This document shows positions 51,932 to 60,565 of a DNA stretch of 62,468 nt, in pieces (the first letter of the stretch is position 1; every line of letters starts with the position of its first letter). A program made the position numbers and the translations under genes. A model generated the notes under the pieces. The model ran no database searches. It worked only from the letters and a program-made list of their open reading frames with translations, and was not told the DNA's origin. This DNA is from an uncultured Acidobacteriaceae bacterium (GTDB taxonomy: Bacteria; Acidobacteriota; Terriglobia; Terriglobales; Acidobacteriaceae): the NCBI GenBank assembly GCA_903828675.1, contig CAIKND010000187.1, positions 1 through 62,468 on the forward strand, in the 5' to 3' direction.

Positions 51932-53154
51932 CGGTTGCTTGCCTCGTAGAGTGGGATGGCCCAGAGGTCGGCCCAATCTTGTGCGGCCACATGCTGAATC
52001 GCTGGGATCGGCGTGTTGGCCGCCCAGTAGACATTGGAGGGCGCAAGCAGCATGTCGGGGTTGTGCGCAAGTGTCTGGATGGCTGGCCAGAAAGAGAACT
52101 GCTCGTAGCAGACCAATATTCCGGCGCGTCGATTCCAAATACGGATGGTTGGCGGGAAGCGAAGCATCAGCGGGTATCCACTGCGCTGATCTCCGACGTG
52201 CCACATACCAAGCGGCACTGGCACACGTTGAGCGTAAGAAAGTCGCTCCGTATAGCCACGGGAGAGGAGAACATTGCGATTGGCTTCCGTGTTCGTAATA
52301 GGGATCGTGGTGCCGATCAGCAGGCCGGTGCGCTGTAGCTTGAGTTGCGCGAAAGTGGAAGCCCAGCGCGCCTCGTGCATTCCATTCCAACTTGGAATGA
52401 TGGACTCCGGGAAGACGAGCAACGTGTCGGGATGGGCAAGCGCGATTTGCTGGATCGCCCGCTCCTCGAATTCCAGCCGGGAGTCAATAGCGTCGTGAGC
52501 TGGCTCTCCGCCGAAGTTGGTGTTGACGGCGAGAATATGGGGATCGGAAACAGGGCGATGGAATCGAGCGTGGGTTGCGACGGATGCCGCAAGGAGAACG
52601 GTAAGGGTCATGGCTGTGCCGAATCGTCTATACGCCGCTATCAATACGACGACCAGCCCCAGACCAAACCAGCGGGTTCCGGGAAACCAGTGGCCAGTTG
52701 CGATCAGCGGATGGGCGACGGTTACAAGGCTCAACGGAGGCAGCGCCAACGCCGTGAGAGCGGCGATTGCGGAGACCGGCAGGTAACGGCGGCTGTAGAA
52801 GCCCAGACAGGGAGCCGAGCCGAGCGCGACTAGAGCAGTCCAGATGGCGAGGGGTACAACGAAGTTGTGGCCCGTCCGAAAGAAGCCCTGAGCGCCGGGA
52901 ATGACACTCCAAGTCGCGGCTGCGTAGTAGAAGACGACACAAAGCGTGTCCAGGCGCCGCCGTGAGTGAAGGTATACGAAGGGAAAGAGCAAGGCGAGAT
53001 AATTCAGAGCGGGGTCGCCGCTCCATCCTGCGCCGCCGAATGCGGTAGAGGTAGCGAAGAGGACCGCTGTCCTGGCCTGATCTGGAAGATGGATGCTCGG
53101 AATTCTCCATCTAGCTCTGCTTGGTGAGGCGGTTGCTGTTTCTGTAATGTTCAT
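51928..53154 (-). CDS. TraB-like membrane protein with nitrilase / Lnt-type domain
   Basis: The start at 53154 gives MNITETATASPSRARW, then six or seven TM helices, then a CN-hydrolase domain. Visible catalytic residues are Glu in LLVFPESIIPSWNG and Cys in AGILVCYEQFSFW; the Lys is not obvious (the YAQRVPVPLGMW segment sits where it is expected, with Arg). The layout matches apolipoprotein N-acyltransferase and the TraB protein of Agrobacterium-type conjugation systems. 408 aa. Confidence 0.78.
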   Translation of the reverse strand: MNITETATASPSRARWRIPSIHLPDQARTAVLFATSTAFGGAGWSGDPALNYLALLFPFVYLHSRRRLDTLCVVFYYAAATWSVIPGAQGFFRTGHNFVVPLAIWTALVALGSAPCLGFYSRRYLPVSAIAALTALALPPLSLVTVAHPLIATGHWFPGTRWFGLGLVVVLIAAYRRFGTAMTLTVLLAASVATHARFHRPVSDPHILAVNTNFGGEPAHDAIDSRLEFEERAIQQIALAHPDTLLVFPESIIPSWNGMHEARWASTFAQLKLQRTGLLIGTTIPITNTEANRNVLLSRGYTERLSYAQRVPVPLGMWHVGDQRSGYPLMLRFPPTIRIWNRRAGILVCYEQFSFWPAIQTLAHNPDMLLAPSNVYWAANTPIPAIQHVAAQDWADLWAIPLYEASNR

Positions 53155-53180
53155 TGCTTTCTGCCCTCTGGATTTCGTTC

Positions 53181-53807
53181 TCAATTCGGGTTGGTGGTTG
53201 CATGGTACGAACGCTCCACGAGCAAGGGGCGAATCCAACTGTGGACGGAGCGCAACGGGATTGGGCCGAAGTACCTGGAATCGAAGCTCCGGGGACTGAA
53301 GGAGCTGACGACCCAAAGCTCGCCTTTTTGCACGCGGTATGTTCCGGTCGGGAATGGATGAAGCTGTCGTCCAGTCGAGTCGCGGTTTATGGTCGCGGTA
53401 TTTGGCAGCGGTTGTCCGTTGACAATGACGCCGGAGGCGGAGATCTCTACCGTGTCACCGGGCCATGCAATCACAGGCTTGATGAGAGGCGAAAACCCAT
53501 CTGGGCAGGTACGCATGGGAACTCGATAGTTCGGTTGGCCCAACATCCGTGGCCATCGAACATCGGGGCAGAAAAACACATAAGGCGCTGGGTCGTGAGG
53601 AGTACTCGATGGATCGGCAATCTCGCGGTAGATGCCAAATGGTGCAGAATGCGTGTAGTTGAAGATGAGGCCGAAGCTGACCCACGCTACCATCGTGCCA
53701 ACGGCGGCAATGGCGATTGGGACAAGAACACAACTCAGGCGAGAGAAGGCGCGAATTGCGGAGCGGAGAGGCGGGCCAGCCAGGCCAGTCTTAAACAGGC
53801 CAATCAT
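53181..53807 (-). CDS. Conjugative-transfer S26 peptidase (TraF-like)
   Basis: A TM helix (SCVLVPIAIAAVGTMVAWVSF) is followed by the S26 catalytic Ser in THSAPFGIYR and the Lys in PLIKPVIAWPGDTVEI, as in TraF of RP4, which processes and cyclises the TrbC pilin. The start at 53807 has AGGAGAG about 7 bp before it; an in-frame start upstream adds 14 residues without similarity. About 208 aa. It overlaps the SSB-like gene by 17 bp. No pilin gene is in the window. Confidence 0.86.
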   Translation of the reverse strand: MIGLFKTGLAGPPLRSAIRAFSRLSCVLVPIAIAAVGTMVAWVSFGLIFNYTHSAPFGIYREIADPSSTPHDPAPYVFFCPDVRWPRMLGQPNYRVPMRTCPDGFSPLIKPVIAWPGDTVEISASGVIVNGQPLPNTATINRDSTGRQLHPFPTGTYRVQKGELWVVSSFSPRSFDSRYFGPIPLRSVHSWIRPLLVERSYHATTNPN

Positions 53808-54237
53808 GGACGCTCTCCTGAAGGAATGCTGGAATCTGCTTGGCGTCATTGGTGCGGCGAATCTCGTTCTGGTGGATGGCCGCCGTTTCCGATTTCGAGA
53901 TGGCGGCGATACGAAATGCGCGAATCACATGAATCTCGAAGATGGTTCCGGCTTCGCGGGCGGCGCCCTGTCCGTCTGTGCGGGGCCGTGGCTCGCGCCG
54001 TATGAGCTGACCGGTGACGTGGATGTTGTCGCCCTTCTGGAAGGTCTTCGCAACGATGGCGCTCTCGCCAAAGAACGTGATGGGAAGGAATTGGCGGTGC
54101 TCTACGGTTCTTCCCTGCGTATCGTAGAACCAGCTCTGCGCAAGCCGTGCGCGCACAAACTGACGGCCTCCGACATCGGAGACCGAAGGCTGGTCGGTAA
54201 GGTTCCCGGCAAGAATGATCTGGTTAAGAATTTCCAC
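53791..54237 (-). CDS. SSB-like OB-fold protein in the transfer operon
   Basis: GTG start at 54237 with GGAG about 9 bp before. The OB-fold pattern of SSB is present: VEILNQIILAGNLTDQPSV, FVRARLAQSWFYDTQG, HRQFLPITFFGESAIVAKTFQKGDNIHVTGQL. The C-terminus lacks the acidic DDIPF-type tail. It probably protects transferred single strands or regulates the relaxosome. It overlaps TraG and TraF-like genes. A second, more canonical SSB lies at 62044. Confidence 0.8.
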   Translation of the reverse strand: MEILNQIILAGNLTDQPSVSDVGGRQFVRARLAQSWFYDTQGRTVEHRQFLPITFFGESAIVAKTFQKGDNIHVTGQLIRREPRPRTDGQGAAREAGTIFEIHVIRAFRIAAISKSETAAIHQNEIRRTNDAKQIPAFLQESVHDWPV

Positions 54238-56245
54238 GGATCTTCTCCTCGATTGCCTGGTTTGCGACGGCGGCATGGGCAATGGCCGCAATGTCGAGAG
54301 TGGGCGGCGAAGCTGCGGCGGGCTTAATGGGACTTGGTGTAGCTGCGGTTGGGAAGTTGGGCGGCTTCAACTTCGTGCGGGCCAACAAGGTGTCGTTCAA
54401 AAAGTAGAGGCTTTGGACGCCATAGATGGGCGCGACGCCGTTGATGAAGATGAGCATGTCACCGGGTGCGGTGATTCTGCTGTTCGGATCGTTCGTGGCC
54501 TTTGTTGGCGGCTTGATGCGGCGTATCTCATCGACGGTGATGAGAGGCCGTTGCACCTGCTCCACGCTGCGAAAGATGTGCTTGAGGTAGAAGTCGGTGC
54601 GCTGGCCGCTGTAGTTCACCGTCTCCTTTTCAACGGTCATGTTGCCGCTCAGCTCGGAGAGGTTCTTGCAGGTCTGGAGGTTGTCGGTCTGAAAAGCCGC
54701 TTTGATGTAGCAGTTGTCGGTGATGGACTCGTTCGGCCCATACTCTTCGATGATCTGCGTGAGGGTCTGCGCAATGAGGTATGGCTTGATTTTGTATCCG
54801 GCCATGAGGCTCATTGCGGCGGAGAGGTTGGGAATCTTCCTCAGCTCGGGAAACTCGTCAAGCATGAGCAGGAGATGGTGACGGTCCGGGTCGAGCTGTT
54901 CCATGAGGCGATTGAAGATGAGTTGAAGCATGAGCCGGACAAGCGGCCGTAGCCGCTCGCGGTCCGGCTGCGGGATTTTGAAGTAAAGGCTCATTGGAAC
55001 TTCACCGTAGACGAGATCGCGAATGACGAAGTCGGAGCGGGAGACGGTCTTCTGCACAATCGGGTCGTCGTAGAGGGTCATCGGAGTGACGATGCTCGAC
55101 TGGATGCTCGACGCCTCGCGGTCCGCCCGGTTGAGCTGGCGCTGAACGGCCTTGCTGACGTAGGGATGGGTGAAGGTTGGCTTGCCGTTCACGTCGAACC
55201 ATTGAAGGCGCGGCGCGGATTTCCCTCCGGGCATGTGAACGGTTTTCTGCATCTCGGTCAGCACGTCGCTGAAGTCCATGCCCGGCTGCGAGTAATGAGC
55301 AAGCACGTCCGGTAGTGTAGGTTGGCGCGGTCTGTCGAGGTTGCGAAGGACGTAACCGAGATGGATGATGCCCGCCGAGACAAGATCAACAGCCGCGTCC
55401 TCAAAGTGCTTGTAGAGGCTCTCGTCGTCGCCGTGCCGGATGACGGCGTTCGCAATCGTCTGAGCATCGGCGATCTCGTAATCGGTCTCCCAGCGAATTT
55501 CGGCCAGGGGGTTGTAGCAGCAACTCTCATGTGGCAGGGTTGGGGCAAATTTCAGAACACGTTGCCCAATTGCGTGGCGAAACCCCGCGGAGTGGTCCCA
55601 GTTCTCTCCCTTCAAGTCGTAAACAAAGACGCTCTGCCGCCATTGGCAAAGCGTCGGGATGATGGCAGAGACGCCCTTGCCACTTCGACTGGGAGCGAAC
55701 AAGAGGACTGGCTCCGCGCCGGAATGCAACAAATAGTGGACTTGTTCTGTGCCGGGATCTCGCCAACCGCCGATGTAAACCCCGTCCGTTGCGTCGAGCA
55801 ACCCCAGCTTTTGAATGTCTTCGCGCTTGGCCCAGGTTGCGGAGCCATGCAGGTTCATCAGGCTGTCCGTGCTTTTGCGGTCCCGAATGAGGGAGAGAAA
55901 CCAGTAGGTCAAATAGGCCAGAAAGAGACCGCCTACGATGGTCGCCCCAAATGCGATCCAGATGTCTTTGCGAACGCCGGAGCCGATGAGGCGGCTGCCG
56001 GCGTAGTGTTTCCAAAGCACGAGAGCCGCAAAAGGCTGGAAGACGGCTGTGCCGCGCACCCACAAGATGGGGTTGCCCATCTCGACTGGGTTGTTGAGTT
56101 GTATCGCAAGCCACTCGGTTGCGGCGCTAGCGGCCAGAACAAATGCAACCAACGCTCCGACGACGGATCGAAGATTCCAGCCTCCCTGCCATTGCGGGCG
56201 GTTAGGGAGAACGTACCCTGGCGGCGTTGTCGTTCCATTTCTCAT
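54224..56245 (-). CDS. traG: Type IV coupling protein (TraG/VirD4 family)
   Basis: N-terminal TM helices (to about residue 120) are followed by Walker A FAPSRSGKGVSAIIPTL, then SVFVYDLKGENWDHSAGFRH, Walker B HLLLMLDEFPELRKI and YGPNESITDNCYIKAAFQTDN, all typical of TraG/VirD4. It links the relaxosome to the type IV secretion channel and uses ATP to drive transfer. The length of 673 aa is usual. It lies between the relaxase and the SSB-like gene. A Pro/Ala-rich tail ends the protein. Confidence 0.94.
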   Translation of the reverse strand: MRNGTTTPPGYVLPNRPQWQGGWNLRSVVGALVAFVLAASAATEWLAIQLNNPVEMGNPILWVRGTAVFQPFAALVLWKHYAGSRLIGSGVRKDIWIAFGATIVGGLFLAYLTYWFLSLIRDRKSTDSLMNLHGSATWAKREDIQKLGLLDATDGVYIGGWRDPGTEQVHYLLHSGAEPVLLFAPSRSGKGVSAIIPTLCQWRQSVFVYDLKGENWDHSAGFRHAIGQRVLKFAPTLPHESCCYNPLAEIRWETDYEIADAQTIANAVIRHGDDESLYKHFEDAAVDLVSAGIIHLGYVLRNLDRPRQPTLPDVLAHYSQPGMDFSDVLTEMQKTVHMPGGKSAPRLQWFDVNGKPTFTHPYVSKAVQRQLNRADREASSIQSSIVTPMTLYDDPIVQKTVSRSDFVIRDLVYGEVPMSLYFKIPQPDRERLRPLVRLMLQLIFNRLMEQLDPDRHHLLLMLDEFPELRKIPNLSAAMSLMAGYKIKPYLIAQTLTQIIEEYGPNESITDNCYIKAAFQTDNLQTCKNLSELSGNMTVEKETVNYSGQRTDFYLKHIFRSVEQVQRPLITVDEIRRIKPPTKATNDPNSRITAPGDMLIFINGVAPIYGVQSLYFLNDTLLARTKLKPPNFPTAATPSPIKPAAASPPTLDIAAIAHAAVANQAIEEKIRGNS

Positions 56246-56296
56246 GGAATGCCTCCTGGTTATGGAGTGTACATTCCACTAGAAGCGTTTGCAAAA

Positions 56297-57706
56297 TCAG
56301 AATCCCCTGTCTCGGGTGCGGTCCATCATCCTCGAACGGAGCGTCTTGTTGAACTCCCCCATCCATCCCTTGTCGGATTCGCCCACCGAGAGATTCATGG
56401 CGCGCATCCGGCGCACAATCGAATCCAGCGCCTTTCCATCTGCAAGAATGTCCTTGTCCTTGCCTGCCGTGGAGGCGTAAAGCTGGTCGGGGTTGCTTCG
56501 TAGACTGTCGATCACGACAATATTCCCTGGCTGGAGGTCTCCCCGCGTCCAAGCCGCGCGGAGTGCCGCATCGTGGCGGATAATCTCGATCCTGCCATCT
56601 GTCGTCTCGAAGATGGTCTGAAGCGCGCCAGTTCGCTCCTCCTCGCTATTGAGCAGGACGCGCCCGATGAGCTTCTTCGATGCGAAGGAATACTCCATTG
56701 GCACGTGTGGGTCGCTGATAGCGACTCCGCAACGGAAAAGCGTTCGCGCCCGGTCCTGGATGTCCTTCATTTGTTGGAGCTGACTGATGAAGTCGGACCG
56801 CACTTGCCAAAGTCCGTTAGCAAACGGCTTTGCAAGCCCAAGCTGGGCGAGATAACGGAGGCGGGTTCTCTCGAAGGCGTTGGCCACATCGCCGAAGTTC
56901 CGGTAGGTGTTCTCGCCGGTCTGTGGAAGCAATCGTACTGCCAGCTTACGGTCGAGCGAAGTGACGCGATTGGCGGTCAACTCAGACTGTTTTTGGTGCT
57001 CGATCTCCTCAAAGGTGCGGGGGCCGAGCTGCCGGGTCAAGGATCGTTGCGCTGTTTCACGTAGTCCGCGACGGATCAACTCGCGAGGAAGAATGAGTTC
57101 CTCCCCGGAACGGAGCTTGCCGCGCACAATGATGTGGGCGTGCGTATGGTCCGTGTTGCGATGGATGACTCCGCCCCACTCAACCTTGCCATTGACGTGG
57201 TTCTCGATATGGGCAATCAAATCCTGGGCAGTCTGGCCAAAATCCGCTTCCCGGTCCTCTGGAGAGATGACGATCTTGAAAAAGCGCTTGTCGCCGGCCT
57301 TTTGCCAGTCCCCGGCAACTGCGCCCAGGGAACGCTCTTTTGCCAACCCAAGTTTTTCTGCGCCCTGATTCTCTTGATCGCCCTTTGCACTTTCGCGCTC
57401 AATATAGCACCCGTGCGCTTTCCATCCACCCGGAGTCCGGGAGCTGGAGTAACGCACATTCACGATCGCTCGGCGCTGGAAAGCTGACGCCTTGGCCACG
57501 GAAAACGAGTGGAGGGATGCGCTGTTCCCTTGAGTGCCTCCGGGGGAACTACGGCTGACGATGCGTGCAAGGCGCAAGAGATTTCGGGCTACCCCGGTAA
57601 TGCGCGGGGTCGAAGTGCGGGACTGCCGGACGCGGCCTGGGCGAAGTTGGCCGCTTCGTTCGCCGTCGCCACCGTCCGAACGCTGCGCTTTAGGATTCCG
57701 AGGCAT
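56297..57706 (-). CDS. Relaxase (MobA/VirD2/TraI family)
   Basis: The relaxase domain is recognised from the metal-binding histidine motif in GGVIHRNTDHTHAHIIVRG (H-x-D-H-T-H-A-H pattern), preceded by FFKIVISPEDREADF. The N-terminal 110 residues are basic (GGDGERSGQLRPGRVRQSRTS, RNLLRLARIV) and may bind DNA. Downstream are LPRELIRRGLRETAQRSLTRQLGPRTFEEI and a C-terminal region with no known domain. The catalytic Tyr is not assigned. AAGGA lies about 9 bp before the ATG. It follows the TraJ-like gene with a gap of 6 bp. 469 aa. Confidence 0.9.
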   Translation of the reverse strand: MPRNPKAQRSDGGDGERSGQLRPGRVRQSRTSTPRITGVARNLLRLARIVSRSSPGGTQGNSASLHSFSVAKASAFQRRAIVNVRYSSSRTPGGWKAHGCYIERESAKGDQENQGAEKLGLAKERSLGAVAGDWQKAGDKRFFKIVISPEDREADFGQTAQDLIAHIENHVNGKVEWGGVIHRNTDHTHAHIIVRGKLRSGEELILPRELIRRGLRETAQRSLTRQLGPRTFEEIEHQKQSELTANRVTSLDRKLAVRLLPQTGENTYRNFGDVANAFERTRLRYLAQLGLAKPFANGLWQVRSDFISQLQQMKDIQDRARTLFRCGVAISDPHVPMEYSFASKKLIGRVLLNSEEERTGALQTIFETTDGRIEIIRHDAALRAAWTRGDLQPGNIVVIDSLRSNPDQLYASTAGKDKDILADGKALDSIVRRMRAMNLSVGESDKGWMGEFNKTLRSRMMDRTRDRGF

Positions 57707-57712
57707 CGAGAA

Positions 57713-58189
57713 TTATCCTTCGTTTACACCACTTGGAGGTTCTGGAGGGCCGTCTTCCAATCCCAATGCGTTCGGGGAGTAGGCGCCGGAATCCCTGCGC
57801 CGTTGAAACTCCCGCGCCGCGGTGAGGTTGACTTGTTCGTAGATCAGGGCAGCTCGTGCGCGCGCGCCTGCCAGAAACGCCTGTGGCACTTCGGGCAGTG
57901 CCGTTAAGGCGTACTTGATATAGCTGTCGGTCAGCGCCAAATGGAGCTGAGAGACGGTTTCAAGGCTCTGGAACTTGTGCGTGAGATTGTCGGCAAGATT
58001 GCCGAACAAACCGTAGACAAGCTGTACAAGATCGTCGCGCTGGTCTGCCGCAACAGTGACCAGATAATCAAAAACCTCGTTATCGCTTTTCGCATGAAGC
58101 TGCGCCTTGATGGCTGCGATGCGCTCGGCCTGGGCTCGCTTGAGGCGTATTGTGTACCGGACGATTCCTGGTGGTTTCGGTCTCGACAT
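57713..58189 (-). CDS. TraJ-like relaxosome accessory protein
   Basis: From MSRPKPPGIVRYTIRLKRAQAERIAAIKAQLHAKSDNEVFDYLVTV, a basic N-terminus with a ribbon-helix-helix-like beginning, as in TraJ/MobC-type oriT-binding proteins. The rest is helical with a Pro-rich tail (LEDGPPEPPSGVNEG). It lies directly before the relaxase and next to the oriT candidate, the position of traJ in RP4. The frame extends upstream without similarity; I start at the ATG at 58189. 158 aa. Confidence 0.72.
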   Translation of the reverse strand: MSRPKPPGIVRYTIRLKRAQAERIAAIKAQLHAKSDNEVFDYLVTVAADQRDDLVQLVYGLFGNLADNLTHKFQSLETVSQLHLALTDSYIKYALTALPEVPQAFLAGARARAALIYEQVNLTAAREFQRRRDSGAYSPNALGLEDGPPEPPSGVNEG

Positions 58190-58587
58190 GGCCGAACTAT
58201 ACCGCAATGTACAGCGCAATAGCAAGTTGACGCACGACGATCTTCTAAAGTACAGCGTTGCGTCACAGAATGCCGCTGAAGGCAAAGAAGATGCACGGAG
58301 AAAACCTTCAAAGCGCGTCTGCGCTTTATGTTCCACTAATACACGGCCCAATTAAGACGGCTGCCGAACAGCCCACCCAGACGGTCTTCGACCTTCGGGA
58401 AGCGCAGCCTGCGGCTGCAACAATGCCCAGCACGAGTAGACACTTCGCGGCATTTCGCAGCACTCCACGTTTTTCGTCCGATTGGTGCTTGGGAAGGCTG
58501 CGCAGTGCTGTAATGTGCTGCGGAATGCTGAATTGTGATACAAGATGACGCTTGCGGATCTGCCCATGCTCTGACATACTAAGCGCG
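58190..58587. other. oriT: Candidate origin of transfer (oriT)
   Basis: A 398-bp gap between divergent TraJ-like and TraK-like genes, where RP4 has oriT. It holds a 7-bp perfect inverted repeat AAAGCGC-GTCT-GCGCTTT (58310-58327), and a 13-bp inverted repeat with one mismatch: GCATTTCGCAGCA (58450-58462) against TGCTGCGGAATGC (58516-58528). Two direct repeats GCTGCGCAGTGCTG (58497-58510) and GCTGCGGAATGCTG (58517-58530) lie 20 bp apart. The RP4-type nick consensus YATCCTG was not found on either strand, so the nick site is unknown. Confidence 0.6.
58204..58217. promoter_or_regulatory. Operator-like motif, site 1
   Basis: GCAATGTACAGCGC, 15 bp upstream of the TraJ-like start codon. It matches the second site at 58585-58598 (read on the minus strand) at 13 of 14 bases. 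The TGTACA centre is palindromic. A weaker partial match (TACAGCG) lies at about 58251. Confidence 0.55.
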
Positions 58588-58598
58588 ATGTACATTGC
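58585..58598. promoter_or_regulatory. Operator-like motif, site 2
   Basis: GCGATGTACATTGC, a near-palindrome with one mismatched pair, covers the start codon of the TraK-like gene (ATG at 58588). With site 1 it brackets the oriT candidate and could autoregulate both transfer operons. Confidence 0.55.
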
Positions 58599-59073
58599 AC
58601 ATGACAAGCGACCAGTGGAATTGAAGACGCTAACCGATCTGTTCTCCAGGCGCATCGGAGCGTCATTCCTGAAGTCTCGCGCTCTGAAGGCGCTATTGCC
58701 GGAACTCAGGGATGCGCACCATATCGGCCTGACTTGGAAAGAAATATGGGAAGCACTCAAGGAGTGCGGGTACGTCGGAAGCTACCGGCAATTCGCTGCA
58801 ATGATCCGAAAGCTCACATCACCGGATCAGAAATCACGAAGATTCACCAAGAACCTCACCCCTCCATTCGTGGAGAAAGAGAAACCAAAACGCGTCGCCC
58901 CAATTGGCGCTACAACAAGTGGTCACAAGGAGAAACCTGAATGGCAAACACAGAGAGAGCAGGAAATGGCGAGACTGGATCGCGAAGCGGAACTGAATCG
59001 CCAGCGGGAAGCGCGGTTGCAACCGAAGAAGGTCTTCAAGCCGAGCGCTTTTGTGGGGCGGAGCGAGGATTGA
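58588..59073 (+). CDS. TraK-like oriT-binding protein
   Basis: Begins MYIAHDKRPVELKTLTDLF, has a helical core (LPELRDAHHIGLTWKEIWEALKECGYVGSYRQFAAMIRKL) of the same pattern as RP4 TraK (IWEHM...SYETFRSHARR), a basic Lys/Pro-rich linker and the C-terminal KKVFKPSAFVGRSED. RP4 TraK wraps oriT DNA. Position and order (TraK, ParA-like TraL, TraM) support the call. 161 aa. The start codon lies in the operator-like site 2. Confidence 0.75.
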   Translation: MYIAHDKRPVELKTLTDLFSRRIGASFLKSRALKALLPELRDAHHIGLTWKEIWEALKECGYVGSYRQFAAMIRKLTSPDQKSRRFTKNLTPPFVEKEKPKRVAPIGATTSGHKEKPEWQTQREQEMARLDREAELNRQREARLQPKKVFKPSAFVGRSED

Positions 59074-59819
59074 GCGCGGCCCTGGGAATGAAACCGAAGC
59101 GGGTAGTCTTTCCCATCGCCGGCAAAGGCGGAGTGGGAAAGACGACCGTCATGGCAACGTTGGCAGAGTGGTATGCGAGCACTGCCTATACCGCCGAACT
59201 TTTCGATATGGACCCGGACAACAAGGCGGAGGGGTGCTTCAAGGCGCTCTTCGCCAAGGCGCACAAACTGCCTGCACTGGAGAGCTGGACCTACGACAGG
59301 CTGTTGGGAATCTCACTGGAGTCGAGCGCCGATGTGATTCTGGCTGATCTCGGCGCCGCACAGGGCCATCGGATGATCCCCTGGTTTCGGGACTTCTATA
59401 AGGTGATGCAGGAGTCTGGGCTCGATCTTCGGTGGACGGCGCTTGGCGTCGTCGATGCCGATATTGCCTCTGCACGGTCGGTAATTGAATGGGGAGCCGA
59501 GCTGCAGAACACTGTGGACTATGTGATTGTCCATAACCATTTTCAGGATGGTGTCGCGTCGTCCTGGGAGAATCCGAAACTGGAGCCGGACGTGACGGCC
59601 TTTCGGGAGGCGTTCTCGCCTGTCGAAATTCGGATGGACGCCAGACGGCCGGACTTGCAGCGGATGATGCGGACAATGAACGTCACTCTCGGGGACGTGG
59701 GTGAGCGCAAAACCAATGTACCGGAGTTGAGAGCGCCGGATATGACCCTCAGGGCAAGAACGTACCGCTTCCGCGCTTTCAGCCAGTTCACCGAAGCGAG
59801 AAAGGTACTTCTCCCATGA
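59070..59819 (+). CDS. TraL-like ParA/MinD-family ATPase
   Basis: A TTG at 59070 overlaps the TraK stop and has GGAG 6 bp before it, giving MSAALGMKPKRVVFPIAGKGGVGKTTVMATLAEWYA with the deviant Walker A KGGVGKT. Walker A' DMDPDNKAEG and the switch segment ILADLGAAQG follow. RP4 TraL is the same type of short ParA-like ATPase in the traKLM operon. A longer frame from 58941 has no family similarity before this point. About 249 aa; ATGA overlap with the next gene. Confidence 0.85.
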   Translation: MSAALGMKPKRVVFPIAGKGGVGKTTVMATLAEWYASTAYTAELFDMDPDNKAEGCFKALFAKAHKLPALESWTYDRLLGISLESSADVILADLGAAQGHRMIPWFRDFYKVMQESGLDLRWTALGVVDADIASARSVIEWGAELQNTVDYVIVHNHFQDGVASSWENPKLEPDVTAFREAFSPVEIRMDARRPDLQRMMRTMNVTLGDVGERKTNVPELRAPDMTLRARTYRFRAFSQFTEARKVLLP

Positions 59820-60490
59820 GCACAGCCCCTTTGGCCGCAAACGACAAATCCGCGTGGATTCGTGACCTCGTCTATCTCGCCTTCCCGGAGGGGGAGGCGA
59901 GAGAACGGGTTCTCTTCGATCTGGTCAAGGAGTTCTCGAAGATGGACCCGGAAGATCCCGAATGGCTGCGGTACAAGTTGAGTGTGGTGGAGTGCCGGGC
60001 ACTCGAAAATGTGGCGCGGGGACTGAACGATGCTGCGGCGGAACAGGCCAGGCTCCGCGGCGTGACCCGCGAGATCGCCGACTTCGCGGCTACTCAGATG
60101 AAGGGGACCATCGAAGAGGCCGGGTTGACGACGCGGCAACTTCTGGAGGATGTCCAGGCCAGCCTTCATGATTCCATCGCTGGGGAGGCGATTCTCAAGT
60201 GCTACACGGAGGAAACGCGGCAGCAGTTCGCCGCCGTCATCCGTACCATCATCGAATCCAGCATGGCGCAAGCTCTCGCAACGTCGCAAAAGCAGATGGA
60301 TGTCTGGATCAAGGGCGCGCTGGACGGAGCAATTCACAACGCACAAGACACCCTGGTGGCAGTGACGCGGGATTTTCGGGGCAAGCTGCTCGGAGCCTGG
60401 AGTTACCTGCTGTGGAGCGTCTTTGCCGGAGGGCTGCTTTGCGGATTTGGGCTGCTCTTCCTGGGGTACTGGTTGGGAAAGCACATGTGA
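59816..60490 (+). CDS. TraM-like membrane-anchored transfer protein
   Basis: 224 aa, soluble helical N-terminal region (about residues 1-190, many Glu/Ala/Gln, coiled-coil-like) and a single C-terminal TM helix (YLLWSVFAGGLLCGFGLLFLGYWLG). RP4 TraM has the same layout and place after TraL. Its exact role is not known; it may stabilise the relaxosome or tether it to the membrane. Confidence 0.75.
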   Translation: MSTAPLAANDKSAWIRDLVYLAFPEGEARERVLFDLVKEFSKMDPEDPEWLRYKLSVVECRALENVARGLNDAAAEQARLRGVTREIADFAATQMKGTIEEAGLTTRQLLEDVQASLHDSIAGEAILKCYTEETRQQFAAVIRTIIESSMAQALATSQKQMDVWIKGALDGAIHNAQDTLVAVTRDFRGKLLGAWSYLLWSVFAGGLLCGFGLLFLGYWLGKHM

Positions 60491-60565
60491 TTCTCTATGT
60501 TCCCTCGCAAGGAATCAACTCGGCAGGCAAATTCCACGGTGAGCATCAGAGTAGAATGCAGAGTA

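Noticed and set aside
51932..52390. N-terminal extension of the lytic transglycosylase frame
   Set aside because: Overlaps the TraB-like coding region and has no similarity; a signal peptide starts at 51931.
58190..58587. RP4-type nick sequence (YATCCTG) in the oriT candidate
   Set aside because: Read on both strands; no match was found, so no nick site is claimed.
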